Shown here: positions 21,641-33,712 of the stretch, in pieces
How the letters are laid out: every line of letters begins with the position of its first letter
Numbering within the stretch: the first letter of the stretch is position 1
Origin: Rostratula benghalensis
Lineage: Eukaryota; Chordata; Aves; Charadriiformes; Rostratulidae
Length of the DNA: 64,000 bases
Direction: 5' to 3'
Assembly: GCA_013399305.1 (NCBI GenBank)
Contig: VXAI01000182.1
Location: forward strand, 1-64,000
Notes under the pieces: model-generated
Seen by the model: the letters and a program-made list of their open reading frames with translations, nothing else
The model's database searches: none
Told to the model about the DNA's origin: nothing
Position numbers and translations under genes: made by a program

Positions 21641-24600
21641 TCTCAGGCATTAAAATTGGATAAACTGTCCCAGACTAGGCCAGTTTCTGGATAGCAGCCC
21701 CTGAACCAGTAATCCACTCAACTTTAAGGGTCTAACATCAGATCTTGTTACAGGAGCTCCATAATCAGACAGTATCTGCTATCTAGCTTCTTCCTGACCA
21801 CAGCAAGCTAGAAGTTAATTAGATTTACATCTTCTGAATATCCCACAATGAGTGCTCAAATCAGTCTCTAATCCAATGTCCCACACAGTCACGGCATCAA
21901 AGTTGGGAGCCAGCTCTCTGAAGCACTAATCAAGCATCTTAACCACAAAAACATTCTTCCTTCTGGTGTGAGAATAAGCATTTTCCCTTGTACAGAGGTA
22001 TATTTAAGAATCACCAGGGTGACTCCATAGTACTAATAAAGTTGCTATGGTAATTTCATAATTAAACATCACTGTAAATTGCCAGCCATGATCCTCACAC
22101 AAATGAATATTTTTTGCCAGTGCGTTTTCATTTTGGCAGCCTTTAATTTATGCTTTAGTGTTATTGCTCCTGCTGTAACAAGGATTTACATGCCACACAG
22201 AGTGAGAACTGTTGCTGCAGGTACCTGCCTCTCTCATGATGAATGAATGACACCAGGGTCCCTGGATCCATCACAGTGGGGAAGTGCGTGGTACAGTGCT
22301 CTGGGGATGGTGGTGTGACTGGGGCAGGGAAGTCTCCATTCTTGCTCAAAAGCAGAGTTAACCACCTACATCCCTTTCCAAACTGCTGCTGAGGACCTCT
22401 ACTTGATAACCAGAAGATCACGTGTGTCCACTGTCTGGGAGGCTCAAGCACGTTGCAGTCACACCTCATGGACATGGATGACTGAGCTTCAACATTCAGT
22501 GTTTTCCAAATGTGGCCACTTGCTCAGGGATCTAAACTGTGACATACAGGGCTCTGGCCATCTCCACTAAACAGACAAAAAGATAAAAAACCACCTTGAG
22601 CTCCTTTCGATAGTTTTGATGGTTGTTGCTTTGCTTCTCTTACATCCCACCACTCTTAGCTGGTATCAGTCATGAATAAATTGCCTTCATTTTCGTGTCT
22701 CTTATCTGGCTGCAATGACTGTCTCTCTAGATCACTGCAAATTTTCAGTCAAGTACTTCCCTGCTCCCTTCCATGTGATCCTTCAAGCTTCAGAAGAATT
22801 CACCAGCTTCCACACAGCTGCAACACCGTTTCAAAGTCCTCCAGTTGCTGGGATGTTCTAAGAAAATTTGCTAAATCAGATGCCAAGATTACTATATATC
22901 CCACACTATTGGCTTCACCATCTCCTTGCACAACCCTAACCGCGCCTATTATCTATTAAGAGAAAGGGACGTAATTTTGCCCTGTTTGTGCGATGCCCAG
23001 AATAAAGGGTCTGACTCCATAGGAGTGCTCCTCTGGCTTGTAGTTCAGACACTATAGAGATCCACATGCATCAGATCCCTTATTCCCTGCCTAATTTTGG
23101 TTTCTGGAGCATGGTGATGCTGTTTGCTGTAATCACTTTTACCTCTCGTGACACTTGTCACATTACCTTTCTGAAAACTTCGGGTATAGAGTTAAAACCT
23201 ACTGTTTGCCATGCTTTGTTGTTGCAGCCACAAATGCTGGCATAAATAACAGCAGTCTTTTCTGAGCAAGAAACTCAAGACAGTGCACAAAGGAAAGAAA
23301 GAGATTTTCCCTACAGTGAAATTACAAAAGGTATGAGAAGAAAGCAATTTTGCTCAAAATGACTTTTACACAAATGTCTCACTTAAATTATAAATAAAGG
23401 ACTTTCTGAATGGATGTGCGTATGGAAAACCTAAGACTGCCATCCTTCTGCCTTTATAATATTAACAAGAAGAAACTACTTAAAATGCAATCAATTTCTA
23501 AAAGGCCAAAAATAAGGGAATGTTTCTTCTGTTTGAACAAACTATTTCACATTATCACAGTTTATTTCCATTATTGGTTACTATCAGATATGTGTTAAAG
23601 CACTACACTTTTAATAAGAGATTTGCTGGAGCTGTGAGACTTCCAGTAACCTCCCTGCTTGTTGGTAAGGTTTCAGCGTGGGCTTTTTGTTCATTCCACA
23701 AGGGAAATGCAGTCGGAAATGCTGGTCCCACGTTGAGTTTCAAATGAAAGTTTGCCTTGTTTCTTCCATCAGACTCATAGTCAGGAGTATTTAAAACTAT
23801 TCTGAGTATGAGCAGAAGTGCCTCTAAATACAAGCAGGCTTAGCAGGGAGCTGGTTTGAGCAGACACCAATATTCAGTCCTGTCCAATGTGACCTGTTAA
23901 CATAGAGTTCTGCTTATAAAGGTGATGTTAAAGAGTGAAAGCAGAGCAGATGAAACTGTGTGTTGATCACTCCTACACTGAGATCCCAAGTCATGCAAGA
24001 GCTGTGAGATTCAGCTGCTTTACCTCTGATTCCCTGAAAACAAACCAAGGAAAAGTCTTCAGTGTAAGAAGAAAGCATCCTCAGAGTTTTGGAAACTACA
24101 AACATAGCTTTTTCATTATACTGTATAGGTACACCATGTAAATGTGTACTGTATATAAAGACTTTGCAGTAATTAAATGTGCAAGTCCCACATCCTATAC
24201 TCTTTATTACTGGTAATAGAAAAGTAATTCAGAACTACCTGGGATAGACTTTGGAGAATTGTAGAAATCAACTAACTTTTTCTTGAGAAGAATTGATGAA
24301 ATAGCTCCATATCTTTTCTATATGTGTAATGTTACATGTGAAACATAGATACGTGTATTCAGAAGCGCTCTCCCTTGATACTTATAGCATAATATACACA
24401 GATAAGGTACTTCTGCCATGGTTTATACCTATCAGCCCAGGGTACCACCTGAGATGGCACATGCAGGATCATGTTTTATTTGAATTAAATATGCTACAAC
24501 TGTAAAAATATTAGCATTATTCCCATCAGGATTATCAAATGTACTCCTACATGACCTGAGGAAAAAGGTCTCATTTCTCCCTTTAGCTGCATGCCATAAT

Positions 24601-25413
24601 TGCTCTGGTAGTTGCTGACTTAATGCAGAAGTCCTCGAGTTTCTCTCTCAAAGTACCACTTAGTAACCTGGGATCATTTCACTGTTCACTTGTATGAAAG
24701 GCTGGGAGAGAAAGATGAATTTGAACCCCTAAACAGGGATCTTTGGTGCTGGACACAGCCCAGCTCATACGGCTCTGCTGAGGCTCCCCTTCCCCTCTTG
24801 CAGGCACCCTGGGGGACCCACAGTTGGCAGGACAGGACTTGAGGCCCTGTGAATAAGGAGAGGAGAACATCTTGGGTGGTTGCACTAGAGCAGCAGCCTG
24901 CGCTGCTGTTGACAGCTGCAGGCAGTTTGAAATACACAGCTCCCAAACAGGCACATACATAACATTTACAGGATTTCTAATTAAGTCAGTGGTGGAATTA
25001 AATTTTGCCTCAAAGCTTGTTTCATAATAACTCTCCAGCTGGCAGCACTGCACCTTCCTAAATTTCCTACCATCTGAAAAAAGAAATAGTTGCTAAATAG
25101 CATGACCTTCAAATATTTTCAGTGGCTCACAATCATGTAACAGAAGTATGCAAGGGTTAAGTAAATTTGATCCTGCCTGTCTCCTGCTGTGATGCAGTTT
25201 CTCTAATCAAGTATAATTAAAAAGGAAAGAAAGAAACAGCAATACAATACTGTACACATAGAAATGGTAATCACAGCGGCAGCATTCACTTTCATGTAGT
25301 GGTGTACATCACATTGGCACTAAATACACACAAGCTGTTTGTGGCTCACAGAAGTAATTTAGACCATGGAAACAATCCACTGGGTTTTTTTGGGATTACC
25401 TGCCTGAGAAAGG

Positions 25414-25437
25414 ATTCACAGAATCAAGTCTGTGAAT
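25414..25437. repeat. Short perfect hairpin
   Basis: ATTCACAGA and TCTGTGAAT form perfect 9-base arms around ATCAAG. No T-run or other terminator-like context is present. Meaning unknown. Confidence 0.7.
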
Positions 25438-26540
25438 GCTGACAGTCAGCTGTTTCTGTCACAGATGTAATATTCACATTGTGATTATCATGTTAGACCA
25501 CATGACATTAAGATTTTAATTTATTTGCTTCTTTTTATTTAGGTGACATTTGCATGGTGAGTGGTGTAAAAGCCTGTGATTGTTGGTAATATTTGGTTCT
25601 GGTTGCAGATGAATTCCTATACAGGAAAGGAAAAAAAAAAAAGAGCTCCAATGAACACAAATGCAACTGAATATTTTTGGTATCATTTATTTTTCTTCAG
25701 ATTTGCTAATAATATCTAATTACAATAATAAATATTTTAATTTAGTCGTGGCATTAATCATCACCTTCATTCTCATCTCACGTCAGCTGTGACATTCAAA
25801 TAATGCTCATGACTTCAGTGGAATAATTCCAGATCTACATTGACACTCCCAAGTAAAATAGCTCTTCTTTAATAGGACTGTAAAATACAATTTTCTTTCA
25901 CAGTTAAGCCCCAGTGGATGGGGTCCTTAAGAAGGGAAAATGAAATTGGTTTTAAGGACGTGTAATTTCTGAAACTTTCTCTTGTTTCCCAGCAATGTGT
26001 GCTACCCAAAAGCCTCAGTGCTCGGTAAAGTTGCTTTAGCAATAATGATTTCTTTGTTTCACAGGTTGGATTGCAAGGCTGCCTTTTCTTTTTGTAATGG
26101 CTGACTAGAGAAATTGTTACACAGAAAGCAAAAGGTGAAAAATAAAGGATAATAAAGCAAAACCTGAAAATTTCTAGAAATATATTTAAAAATAAGATTT
26201 CTAGAAGTGTACTTCTGTTTAACAGAATAGGAAAACTGCCTGCTATATATTTAAATTTTTGCATCAGAGTAGTTGTTTTGCTCTTTAAAAGAAATGAGAT
26301 AAATTAAGCAGTTTTAATTAAGCTCATTGCATTTTCATAATCCTGCTTCTCACCCACACTGTGATGGAAGGTCTGAAAAGTAATTGCGGAGGAACACTGC
26401 ACTGCAAGAACAAATTCTAATTATTGCAAAGGAAAGTTAAAATATTTTATTTTCAATTATACTTTCTTTCCCCCCCTTTCTGTTTAATTTGGAGAGTAAT
26501 TTCTTACTCCTGTTCATCTCTGTTTTTCCCCTGAGGCAGC

Positions 26541-26650
26541 TTATGTTGATAGATGGCAAATAGTTAGGGGATGATAACAGCAAAATGAAAACAAACGCCG
26601 GGGACCTGACAAATGCAGCGTTGTCAATATTGACAGAGAGATTGCTCCCA
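26541..26650. promoter_or_regulatory. Candidate conserved non-coding element
   Basis: The segment is dense in motifs used by developmental regulators: TGATAGATGG and several TGACA/TGACAG (TALE homeodomain, MEIS/PREP-type) words, GATA words and a perfect 14-base palindrome. It sits at the left end of a GC-richer block. Conservation cannot be tested here; this is an inference from motif density and composition. Confidence 0.3.
26622..26635. promoter_or_regulatory. Perfect 14-base palindrome TGTCAATATTGACA
   Basis: Two TGACA half-sites in inverted orientation around AATATT-type core. It could bind a dimer of TALE homeodomain proteins. Palindromy is exact; binding is inferred. Confidence 0.5.
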
Positions 26651-27200
26651 GTGTGTCAGTCCCATTCCTCACAGGTTGGAGGGCAGGGGCAGCAGTTACC
26701 CCCGCCGTCCCCTGGGGGCTGCTTGTGTGAGCAGGGTCTGCCCTCGCTTTCCGGCTGTAGGGAGATGTGCAGTCTTGAAACCACGCTATTTACACCAATT
26801 CCATGTCCCTCCAGATGGATGTATGGACAGGGATTTCTGCGGGGAACCCTTCCTGATGAAGAGGACTGAGCTGTGCTGGAGAAGGAGGAGTGATGTGGCA
26901 AGGCTGGTACCCACCAGTGGTGGGTGGTGGTGGCTCCCTCACCCCATCCCCGCCTCTGCTGGACTGAGCCCAGCACATTCATGGACGTTGGCTCCTGTCT
27001 CTGTTCTGCCATTCTCCCCAAGACAAAGCTCCCCAGGGTGTCACCTGTCCCAGCCCCTGTGCCTGGTCATCGTGCACACTGTTAATGGCAGCTCTTCATC
27101 AAAGGCCTCTTCTGGAATGCCACTAGAGCTGCAGAAATTTAAGCCCCTCAGATGTATGGTTTGCTACCGACATTTCCCAGGCATTTGGCTCCAGGGATAA
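26651..27200. other. GC-rich block, coding doubtful
   Basis: Higher GC than its surroundings, with overlapping open frames up to 174 codons on the plus strand and 121 on the minus strand. None shows a domain, a signal peptide or a repeated motif, and GC-rich DNA yields long chance frames. A Gly/Trp-rich GGT-type run lies near 26915-26930. Left as non-coding. Confidence 0.5.
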
Positions 27201-30200
27201 ATGTGTATAAATTAATCTTTCCGTGTAGTATTTCCTTCATTTTTGAGGTACTTTGTAATAAGGTTGCATTATTACAAATTATTATCACAGGTAATCTTTA
27301 TTATCATTACAGCCTGTAAATAAGGTTGGCTGTACTAATATTTCATTTCATAGCTCCCATAACTGTGAAATAGTAACTGAAATCAGGATATATGATTGCC
27401 AGTGACTGACAGCTTTGGTTTTTAATGGAGCTATCAAAGGAGAAGGGCACTATATTTCAATCTGCCAAGAAAGTAAAGGAAACCAATAGAGGAACTCACA
27501 GTAAAGGAAACTAATAATACCTTCTCTTCTTCATACTATGCATTCAACATGCTGGGAAAGCTGACAGAATTGAGCCACGGACTCTTGTAGGTCATAGTGC
27601 TGAAGAAATCAGTCCTTCCTTTTGCCTCGTGTACCTCTTGGCTAATTTTTTGTTGTTTGGTTGGTTGGTTGGGTTTTTTTTTCACATAAAACTGTGCTTT
27701 TATGCAGAACTCCAAGACAGATATTCAGGTGCTTAATTGAGTAGGCTTTTGCAGAAGGGTCAGAAAACACTGCCAATGAATAATAGCACAGAACTTGAGG
27801 TGATGTACCTTTTTGTAATGATGAATAAACCTTGCTTAGAAATGTCAGCGAACCTACGCAGACACCAGCATAGCAGTTGCCAAGAGTTCAGTGGGAGCAG
27901 ATTAAAGAGCAAGTGAGACCAGTCATCGGCTCTGCAAAAGCTTTCAGCCCCTGCAAGAGGTCTGCAGATCCTTCTCTTTGAGACTTGTGTTGTTCCCTAT
28001 TGCACTCACTTTGACTCAGCTTTTCCTCCTTTATTAACGTTATTTCCTGCTCAGATATGCCAGATAACATCATTGCCATGCATATTTGCCAATGCATTGA
28101 AAAAGCATGTCCTCTCGCAGCACTGAAATAAATAGCCCCGTGAGAATCACAGAAAGTTTTTATCTTTTCTGTGAGAAGAAGCTCCAAAGCTTGCAAAGGT
28201 CACTGCACTTATATGCCCTTCTTCCTTTTTATCAAAAAGTGAGGAATGTTTATTTTTTATGTCTCTACACGTAAAAGACTTTTTAAGTCTAGTATGCAAA
28301 TATAAACTAGTTAAAATGCTCCCAAAATAAGAAAAAGCTCCCTGCTTTGGTGACATTTACTGTCTGAGGCAGAGCACTTGAGGTAAAATAACTGTTCTGC
28401 ATCTTGGGAGTATCTTCATTTGCACCTGCAGCTGCTGGCACCCCTCAGTGTGTCTCAAGGCTGGATTGCCCACTGGACTCACTCCTTCCCGGTTAGCTCA
28501 ACAGTTCAAGGAAAATCCCAAACCAGAAAGAGCAGCAGACCCATGCAGCCCTGCACACAGCTGAACTCTCTGTAATGTAAAAAGGATAAATGTGTGCTGC
28601 AAAAGCATTGAGAGGTTTGCAAAATGAAGACAGACATTCCAGCCATCCCTCGCACAGTCAGGTCTTTTCAAATCTGTTTTCCTTGAGCTCAGGAAAGAGC
28701 AGGAGCCTTAACCACTTTGTCAGGGTGTGTCACAGCAGCACAATTTGTTCTACGAGGCATCAGGGGCTTTAATATGTGCTTGACTGGCAGCTTCAATCAC
28801 AATGTTTCTGTAATGGCCAGCAAGCAGAAATGGGGTGGTGTAAGAAGCCCAGAGTGTTGGCAAGTTTTGCAGCAAGCTGTGTTTGCCTTAGCAGGCGTAA
28901 ATAGGGCTCTGGGAGGAGGCATCAAACATCATGCTTGTTTTTTTTTCCTCTGTGCTTGCAATTAGCTGGGAGGGGAGCACAGATGTTTTGCAAAGAACTC
29001 CTATCAAATTTAAGACGCAAAATTGTTAGGGTGGCTCTAATTAATTTTCTGCATCAGTTTAAATGACATCTTTATATTGTAGCACTGTGCAGGATGAAGT
29101 GACTGGACCAAAATTGCCCAGTGAATTTTGCGGCATGAAATGAATTTGGCTTGTTCTGCTGAACATGTGTACTGAGGACATCATTTTATTGAGTCCCCAG
29201 ACAAAAAAATATTTTCCAGAAGACATTACTGGGATTTCTGGTACATTTCTGTTGTTTATTGCTGTTGTAATATGTCCTAATTTATTCTCATCGTGCTAGT
29301 GGAAGACAGAGTATTTTCACAGGCCCCATGGCATCTGCAGTGTTTTCAGAAATGTATTAGCCAGATCTTATCTGCTGGACCATAACAAACCACAAAAGAA
29401 GTGTTTTAATCTTACTTTGGCCTAGTAGTTGATTTTGACTGGCAAGAAACTCTTGAGGCGGAACGCCTCAGAGTAAATGGCCTGCACCAACTCAGCTCAG
29501 AGAGCTCAGAAGTAAAACCTGCCTGAGAAACTCTAAATAAAATGGGGAATGGCCGTTTTGGGCAGCCCAGTTGTGGGTATCTGTAGGTGCCATTCACATG
29601 GCCTGACCTAGAGCATCACAAAAAATGCCCCTGTTCAGATTCGCGGAGGGAAGTGCCCTGACAGACAGCAACAGCACCTGATCCTTATGGCATGTAGGAA
29701 GCCATAAATTGAGAAGTGCTCGCCCGTGACAGGCTTATGTTATGCTCTCCTCCTGGCAATATTGTTAGGTTGGGACTGGCAGAAATGCAAGAAAAAACAA
29801 GGAAGTTTTAAGCCCATGTTCCTAGTAAATGATAGCTAGAGGTAATAATTATTTTCCATGATTAACAAAAAATGTTTATATTGACCTACAAATGTTTTTT
29901 TTCCCCTTAGCAACCTGGCTGGTTATAGAAGAAGAGGTGATCCTTTGTAAGTTGGAGCATTTGGGTTGTATTGAAACAGCATCTTGACAGGCAAGTCTGA
30001 TGCTGAGACTGTAATAATTTATATTGGCCTGGGAATAGTACAGTAATTGTTGCAAGAAGACTTAAATGTGAAATGTGGTTAGCTTATTACAGCGTTTTTA
30101 ACTGGCAGCTTGCAGTCCCATGGGAATCCATGGACTAATTTTAGAACATCACCAAAGATTAAATAAGGAAAAGAAGTAGTGCACTAACATTTGATGGGCC

Positions 30201-30763
30201 AGATTCCACATCTTCAGAGATCCAGGATGCTGTGGCCTACAAAAATAAGATTTCATGCTACGATAAGGGACTCGTGTTCTTCAGAAGCTTTTAGGAAAAT
30301 ACATCCATAAAGTTGGTAAACTAATCGCAGACTGTTTAAATATTTTTAGTCACATTCCAGGCACATATAAGTCAAATTTTGTAGTTATTCTAACTCAATA
30401 TTCAGTATTCAAAGGATGTGGTATCCATCCTGAAAGGCAGTGTGATAACCCTTTCTATAGTAAGCTCCCACAGTGTAATGCAAACATGACTAAGCAACAT
30501 CTTTGTGCTATAAAACAGGGGGAGGAGGTGGGAGCAAGAAGAGGGTACTAGCACACTCTTGGCAATCTAGTGTTTCATCCAAACAGAAATCCAGGGGTTA
30601 ATGGAGGAGGTTTATATAAATAGCACAGATAAATGCTCTTGTTCTTAAAATGCCACAAAGTTTCACTTGAGGTGATCCTTGAAAATCAAGAGAAAAATAG
30701 CAGCGGCTGTTTTGCCTGGAGCTGGAAAGTCAGTGTTCCGAAAAAAAGTGCCAGGGAAAACGA
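27201..30763. other. Intergenic, no gene recognised
   Basis: AT-rich, with a TTGG tetranucleotide run near 27656-27672. At 29.88-29.95 kb a strong pyrimidine tract ends in TTAG and is followed 26 bases later by a GTGATC donor-like word. It could be a micro-exon of an unseen transcript or chance. Confidence 0.5.
29010..29170. promoter_or_regulatory. Possible conserved non-coding element (weak)
   Basis: An AT-rich homeobox-type core (CTCTAATTAATTTTC) joined to mixed, non-repetitive sequence without stop-codon or repeat structure. It looks like the vertebrate enhancer elements found in gene deserts. No comparison is possible here. Confidence 0.2.
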
Positions 30764-30793
30764 GGGGGGGGGGACAGACAGGGGGAAAGAGGG
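30764..30793 (+). other. G-quadruplex-prone G-runs
   Basis: A run of ten G, then ACAGACA, five G, AAAGA and three G. Splitting the first run gives four G-tracts of at least three with short loops, which fits an intramolecular quadruplex on the plus strand. Confidence 0.6.
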
Positions 30794-31159
30794 TGATGGA
30801 GAGAAGGAAAACTGAGGTACAACTGCTTTGGAGCCTGCAGAGCAAATTCTCCCAAAGCCAGCATGGAGCGTGGCTACCAAAAAACCCAAAAGCTTTGCAG
30901 TGGATTGTTAGCAGAATATATTTTCGTGTGTGTGGATGCAAGAAGGGAGTAATTTGCGGCTGCTGTGAAGGCAGCCTTGCTGAATAAGCCTTAGGGAGCC
31001 CCCAGAGCAGCTCGGAGCAGCCATGCTTCACTGCTTTGCAAGTTCATTAGGTAAAAGATGCTACGAGAAGAGCCAATGCAAAGATCCTTGCAGCTGAGCT
31101 CTGCTGTGAGCTAAATGCATTGCTAAGGCTGCTAAATTGAGGTTCTGGAATGCAGGAGA

Positions 31160-31290
31160 AACCCAGGCGAGAGAAAGGCTGCGGATGGGTCACTGCGCTG
31201 CGGTTGCCGCGCGGTCTGAGCCGCGGAAGGCAGAACAACCTGCTGTACTTTCCTCTTGAACCGTTGGGTTGGACGGGGGGAGTTATGGGG
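31160..31290. promoter_or_regulatory. Small CpG cluster
   Basis: Eleven CpGs in about 125 bases, including GCCGCGCGG and CCGCGG, in otherwise CpG-poor DNA. An AGCCAATG (CCAAT-type) word lies about 90 bases to the left. The size is below usual CpG-island limits. It could be an orphan promoter or enhancer, a non-coding RNA start, or a young repeat. No coding exon is recognisable nearby. Confidence 0.35.
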
Positions 31291-31338
31291 GACTGACAGG
31301 GCTGGGGGTTAAACTGTGCTGCAGTCATGCATTATCTT

Positions 31339-31364
31339 GTGCCTCTTGTCACAGGGAGAGGCAC
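31339..31364. repeat. Short perfect hairpin
   Basis: GTGCCTC and GAGGCAC pair around a 12-base loop. It lies just right of the CpG cluster. Confidence 0.65.
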
Positions 31365-33465
31365 AGCAAAGACACTGAGCAGGCACTGCAACAAGAGGTC
31401 TGAGACATTTCCTCGGCGTCAGGGATCGGTGAAGAGGGTGCAGTGTTTTCTTTCAAGGCAAGGGAAAGCTATTAAGCCTTACTTATTATGAGGGAAGGAA
31501 AATATTTATCACTGCCTTTATTTCTCTTAGTTTCACCAAAATAAGGTGAAATTTCTGGTTTTGTCAGAGATTAGAATGACTACACTCATTCTGAGGATAA
31601 AAGAGCCCGCTCAGCCGTTACTAGTATATCAACAAAAAGAATGCAAGGCTGGAAGATTGGCAGCAGAAATCTTTGCAGTAGCTTTTTGTTTTCTAGAAGA
31701 TTTATGTTAAAGACCTTGAATAAAAGAAGTCATCTTCTCTGCAGTGCTCACTTTCCTGTGCACTAGCGTCAAATCAGCCAGTTGATTTTTTCACCCGTCT
31801 TTGCTTTACCTGTCAGCAATGAACCAGCACTCCCTGAGCCCTGTGGTCTGCTGAGCAGCGCTGCCGAGTTTACATTTAGAAAGCAACCTTTGTGGTCAGG
31901 TTTCTTTAAATGAAGAAACGGCAGTATATGAAGTTAGGAATACTTGTTCCAGAACACAGGAATACGGAGCATCACAGCCTATAAATTATGGCCCATGAAA
32001 ACACAACAAGGCCTCCGCACACATTGAAATACCAAAAGATGGGCTTTCGCTTGACACTTTCCTTGCAACTTCTAAGAATTACTTTTGGACCTGAACTTTT
32101 CTGAGTTAAGGGAACAATAGTTAGCGTCACTGAAAAACAAAACAACAAAAAAAATAGACACAGACCTTATCCTTTTGCTCTTTACTTGGTCAGGTGTGAT
32201 GGAGAAATGTGGAGAAAATATCTATAAAACTGCAGTAATAAATCTGTGCTCAGAGACTTCCTGGAAGGTCCTGGGAAGTCCTGGGAAAGTCCCAATGGCA
32301 CCATGACTTTGAGAAGCCTTCTCTGGTGGAGTGTGAGGTCCCAGCCAAAATCCTGCCTTGAGTCTGCAGGGTAACATTTCAGGTGATCACTGCTGTTTCC
32401 AAAGTGTAACTACAGACACCACAGACGGGTTCTCTACCAAACCCCAAAGCTTCTCTGCAGACTTGTCCTACTCCATAGTATCCTTAACATTCACTACTGC
32501 TCCTTAGTATTTTGGAAGTCTGAGCTCACAGACATCCATGATCTCTGTTGTTAATAACATACTTTCCATGGCAGTGTGCATAGGTGTCTGGACAAATTCT
32601 TGTCAATCTGAAATCACATTTGTGTTTTCCATCAGACTGGGAGTTGTAAACTTTTTGGGTTTTTTGGCCACTCAGGCCCTTCTGATGCGATGTCCCATGA
32701 TTCTGTGATTTGGCTTTATACTCTCAGTAGGGCAAACAACTGCTCAAACCAGCCTGGGACAAAGGTTGAAGAGAAATATCGTGGCTGACAAGCACAATGT
32801 GGGAAGAGTCCAGAATGACTAAAGAGCGATGTGCCAATGAATCGCTGGTTTTCATGAATGCCCCAAACCAGAAGAATCCCAAATGACGTCTGTGAGTACA
32901 ATCATTTGACCCAGCCCACAGACACAGATGGGTATTCAGAAACACATGCCAAACTGTTCAGAAGGCAGATGGAGATGAAATTAAATGATATCAGCTAACT
33001 CACTCTGAACAGTGTTGCTGAAAGTTAGCTTTGCATATCCTGGAACTCAAACCGATGCACTCTCTGTCTTTGTAGGCATTTGTAAAACAAAACACTCAGA
33101 AATTAAGACAATCATTCATTTTTACAGGTAACTGTAGCAACATTACTTGTACACTAACGGCTTTGTGTGCTTTTCCAGAGTTTCTTGCCTTAGCTAGGAG
33201 CTGCTCAGTGAAATATAATCACTGTGGTTATTCTATTGCTTAGTGCCATAGGGGCAACAATAAATATCACCACTAAAAGTAAGTTGTTTATTGAAGAAAA
33301 AACGGAAGGGAAAAAAACAGTCTAAAATGCGTCTTTTGCACTTCAGGGAGAATTTAGGACAATTTTAAGTGTGCTACGGTCTCATGCAATGTATCCTCCC
33401 CAGCAACATCTCTCAGATGAAGTCTCATGATAAAAATCTCAGCTCCTCTTTTGTTTGTTCAAGAC
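31365..33465. other. Intergenic, no gene recognised
   Basis: No gene seen. At 32685-32708 a TCCCATGATTCTGTGATTT string resembles the CR1 3' tail, but the sequence before it does not follow CR1, so it is not called. Confidence 0.55.
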
Positions 33466-33712
33466 ATAATGGAAATGCATGCCCCTTTTTTCCATTCAAA
33501 TATGAGAAAAACCTTTACGGTGAGGGTAACAGAGTCCTGGAACAGGCTGCCCAGGGAGGGTGTGGAGTCCCCTTCTGTGGAGACCTTCAAGACCTACCTG
33601 GATGCAGTCCTGAGTGATGTGATCTTGGCAACGCTGCTTTAGCAGGGGAGTTTGACTGGATGATCTCTGGAGGTCCCTTCCAACTCTGACAATTCCATGA
33701 TCCTGTGATTTT
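33466..33712 (+). mobile_element. CR1 LINE, 5'-truncated 3' end
   Basis: Typical CR1 terminus. The end of ORF2 is open and reads TVRVTESWNRLPREGVESPS, then VETFKTYLDAVLSDV and a stop. It is followed by CAGGGGAGTTTGACTGGATG, AGGTCCCTTCCAACTCTGAC and a tail of ATTCCATGATCCTGTGATTT-type repeats. The short intact reading frame suggests this copy is younger than the other CR1 pieces here. The 5' end was lost by incomplete reverse transcription, as in most CR1 copies. Confidence 0.93.

Larger units (their letters stand above)
20856..26540. other. Intergenic, no gene recognised
   Basis: Gene-free by inspection apart from the poly(T) tract and hairpin listed separately. The segment 24.7-25.05 kb is GC-richer and has overlapping open frames of 80-125 codons on one strand, without conserved motifs. 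The stretch 25.5-25.86 kb is strongly AT-rich. Confidence 0.55.

Noticed and set aside
26585..27200. Overlapping open frames of 94-174 codons on both strands
   Set aside because: GC-rich composition explains their length. No domain, codon pattern or splice framework supports them, and both strands are equally open.
32640..32710. A CR1-tail-like string ending TGATTCTGTGATTT
   Set aside because: Only about 25 bases fit. The preceding sequence lacks the usual GGTCCCTTCCAAC block and ORF2 end.
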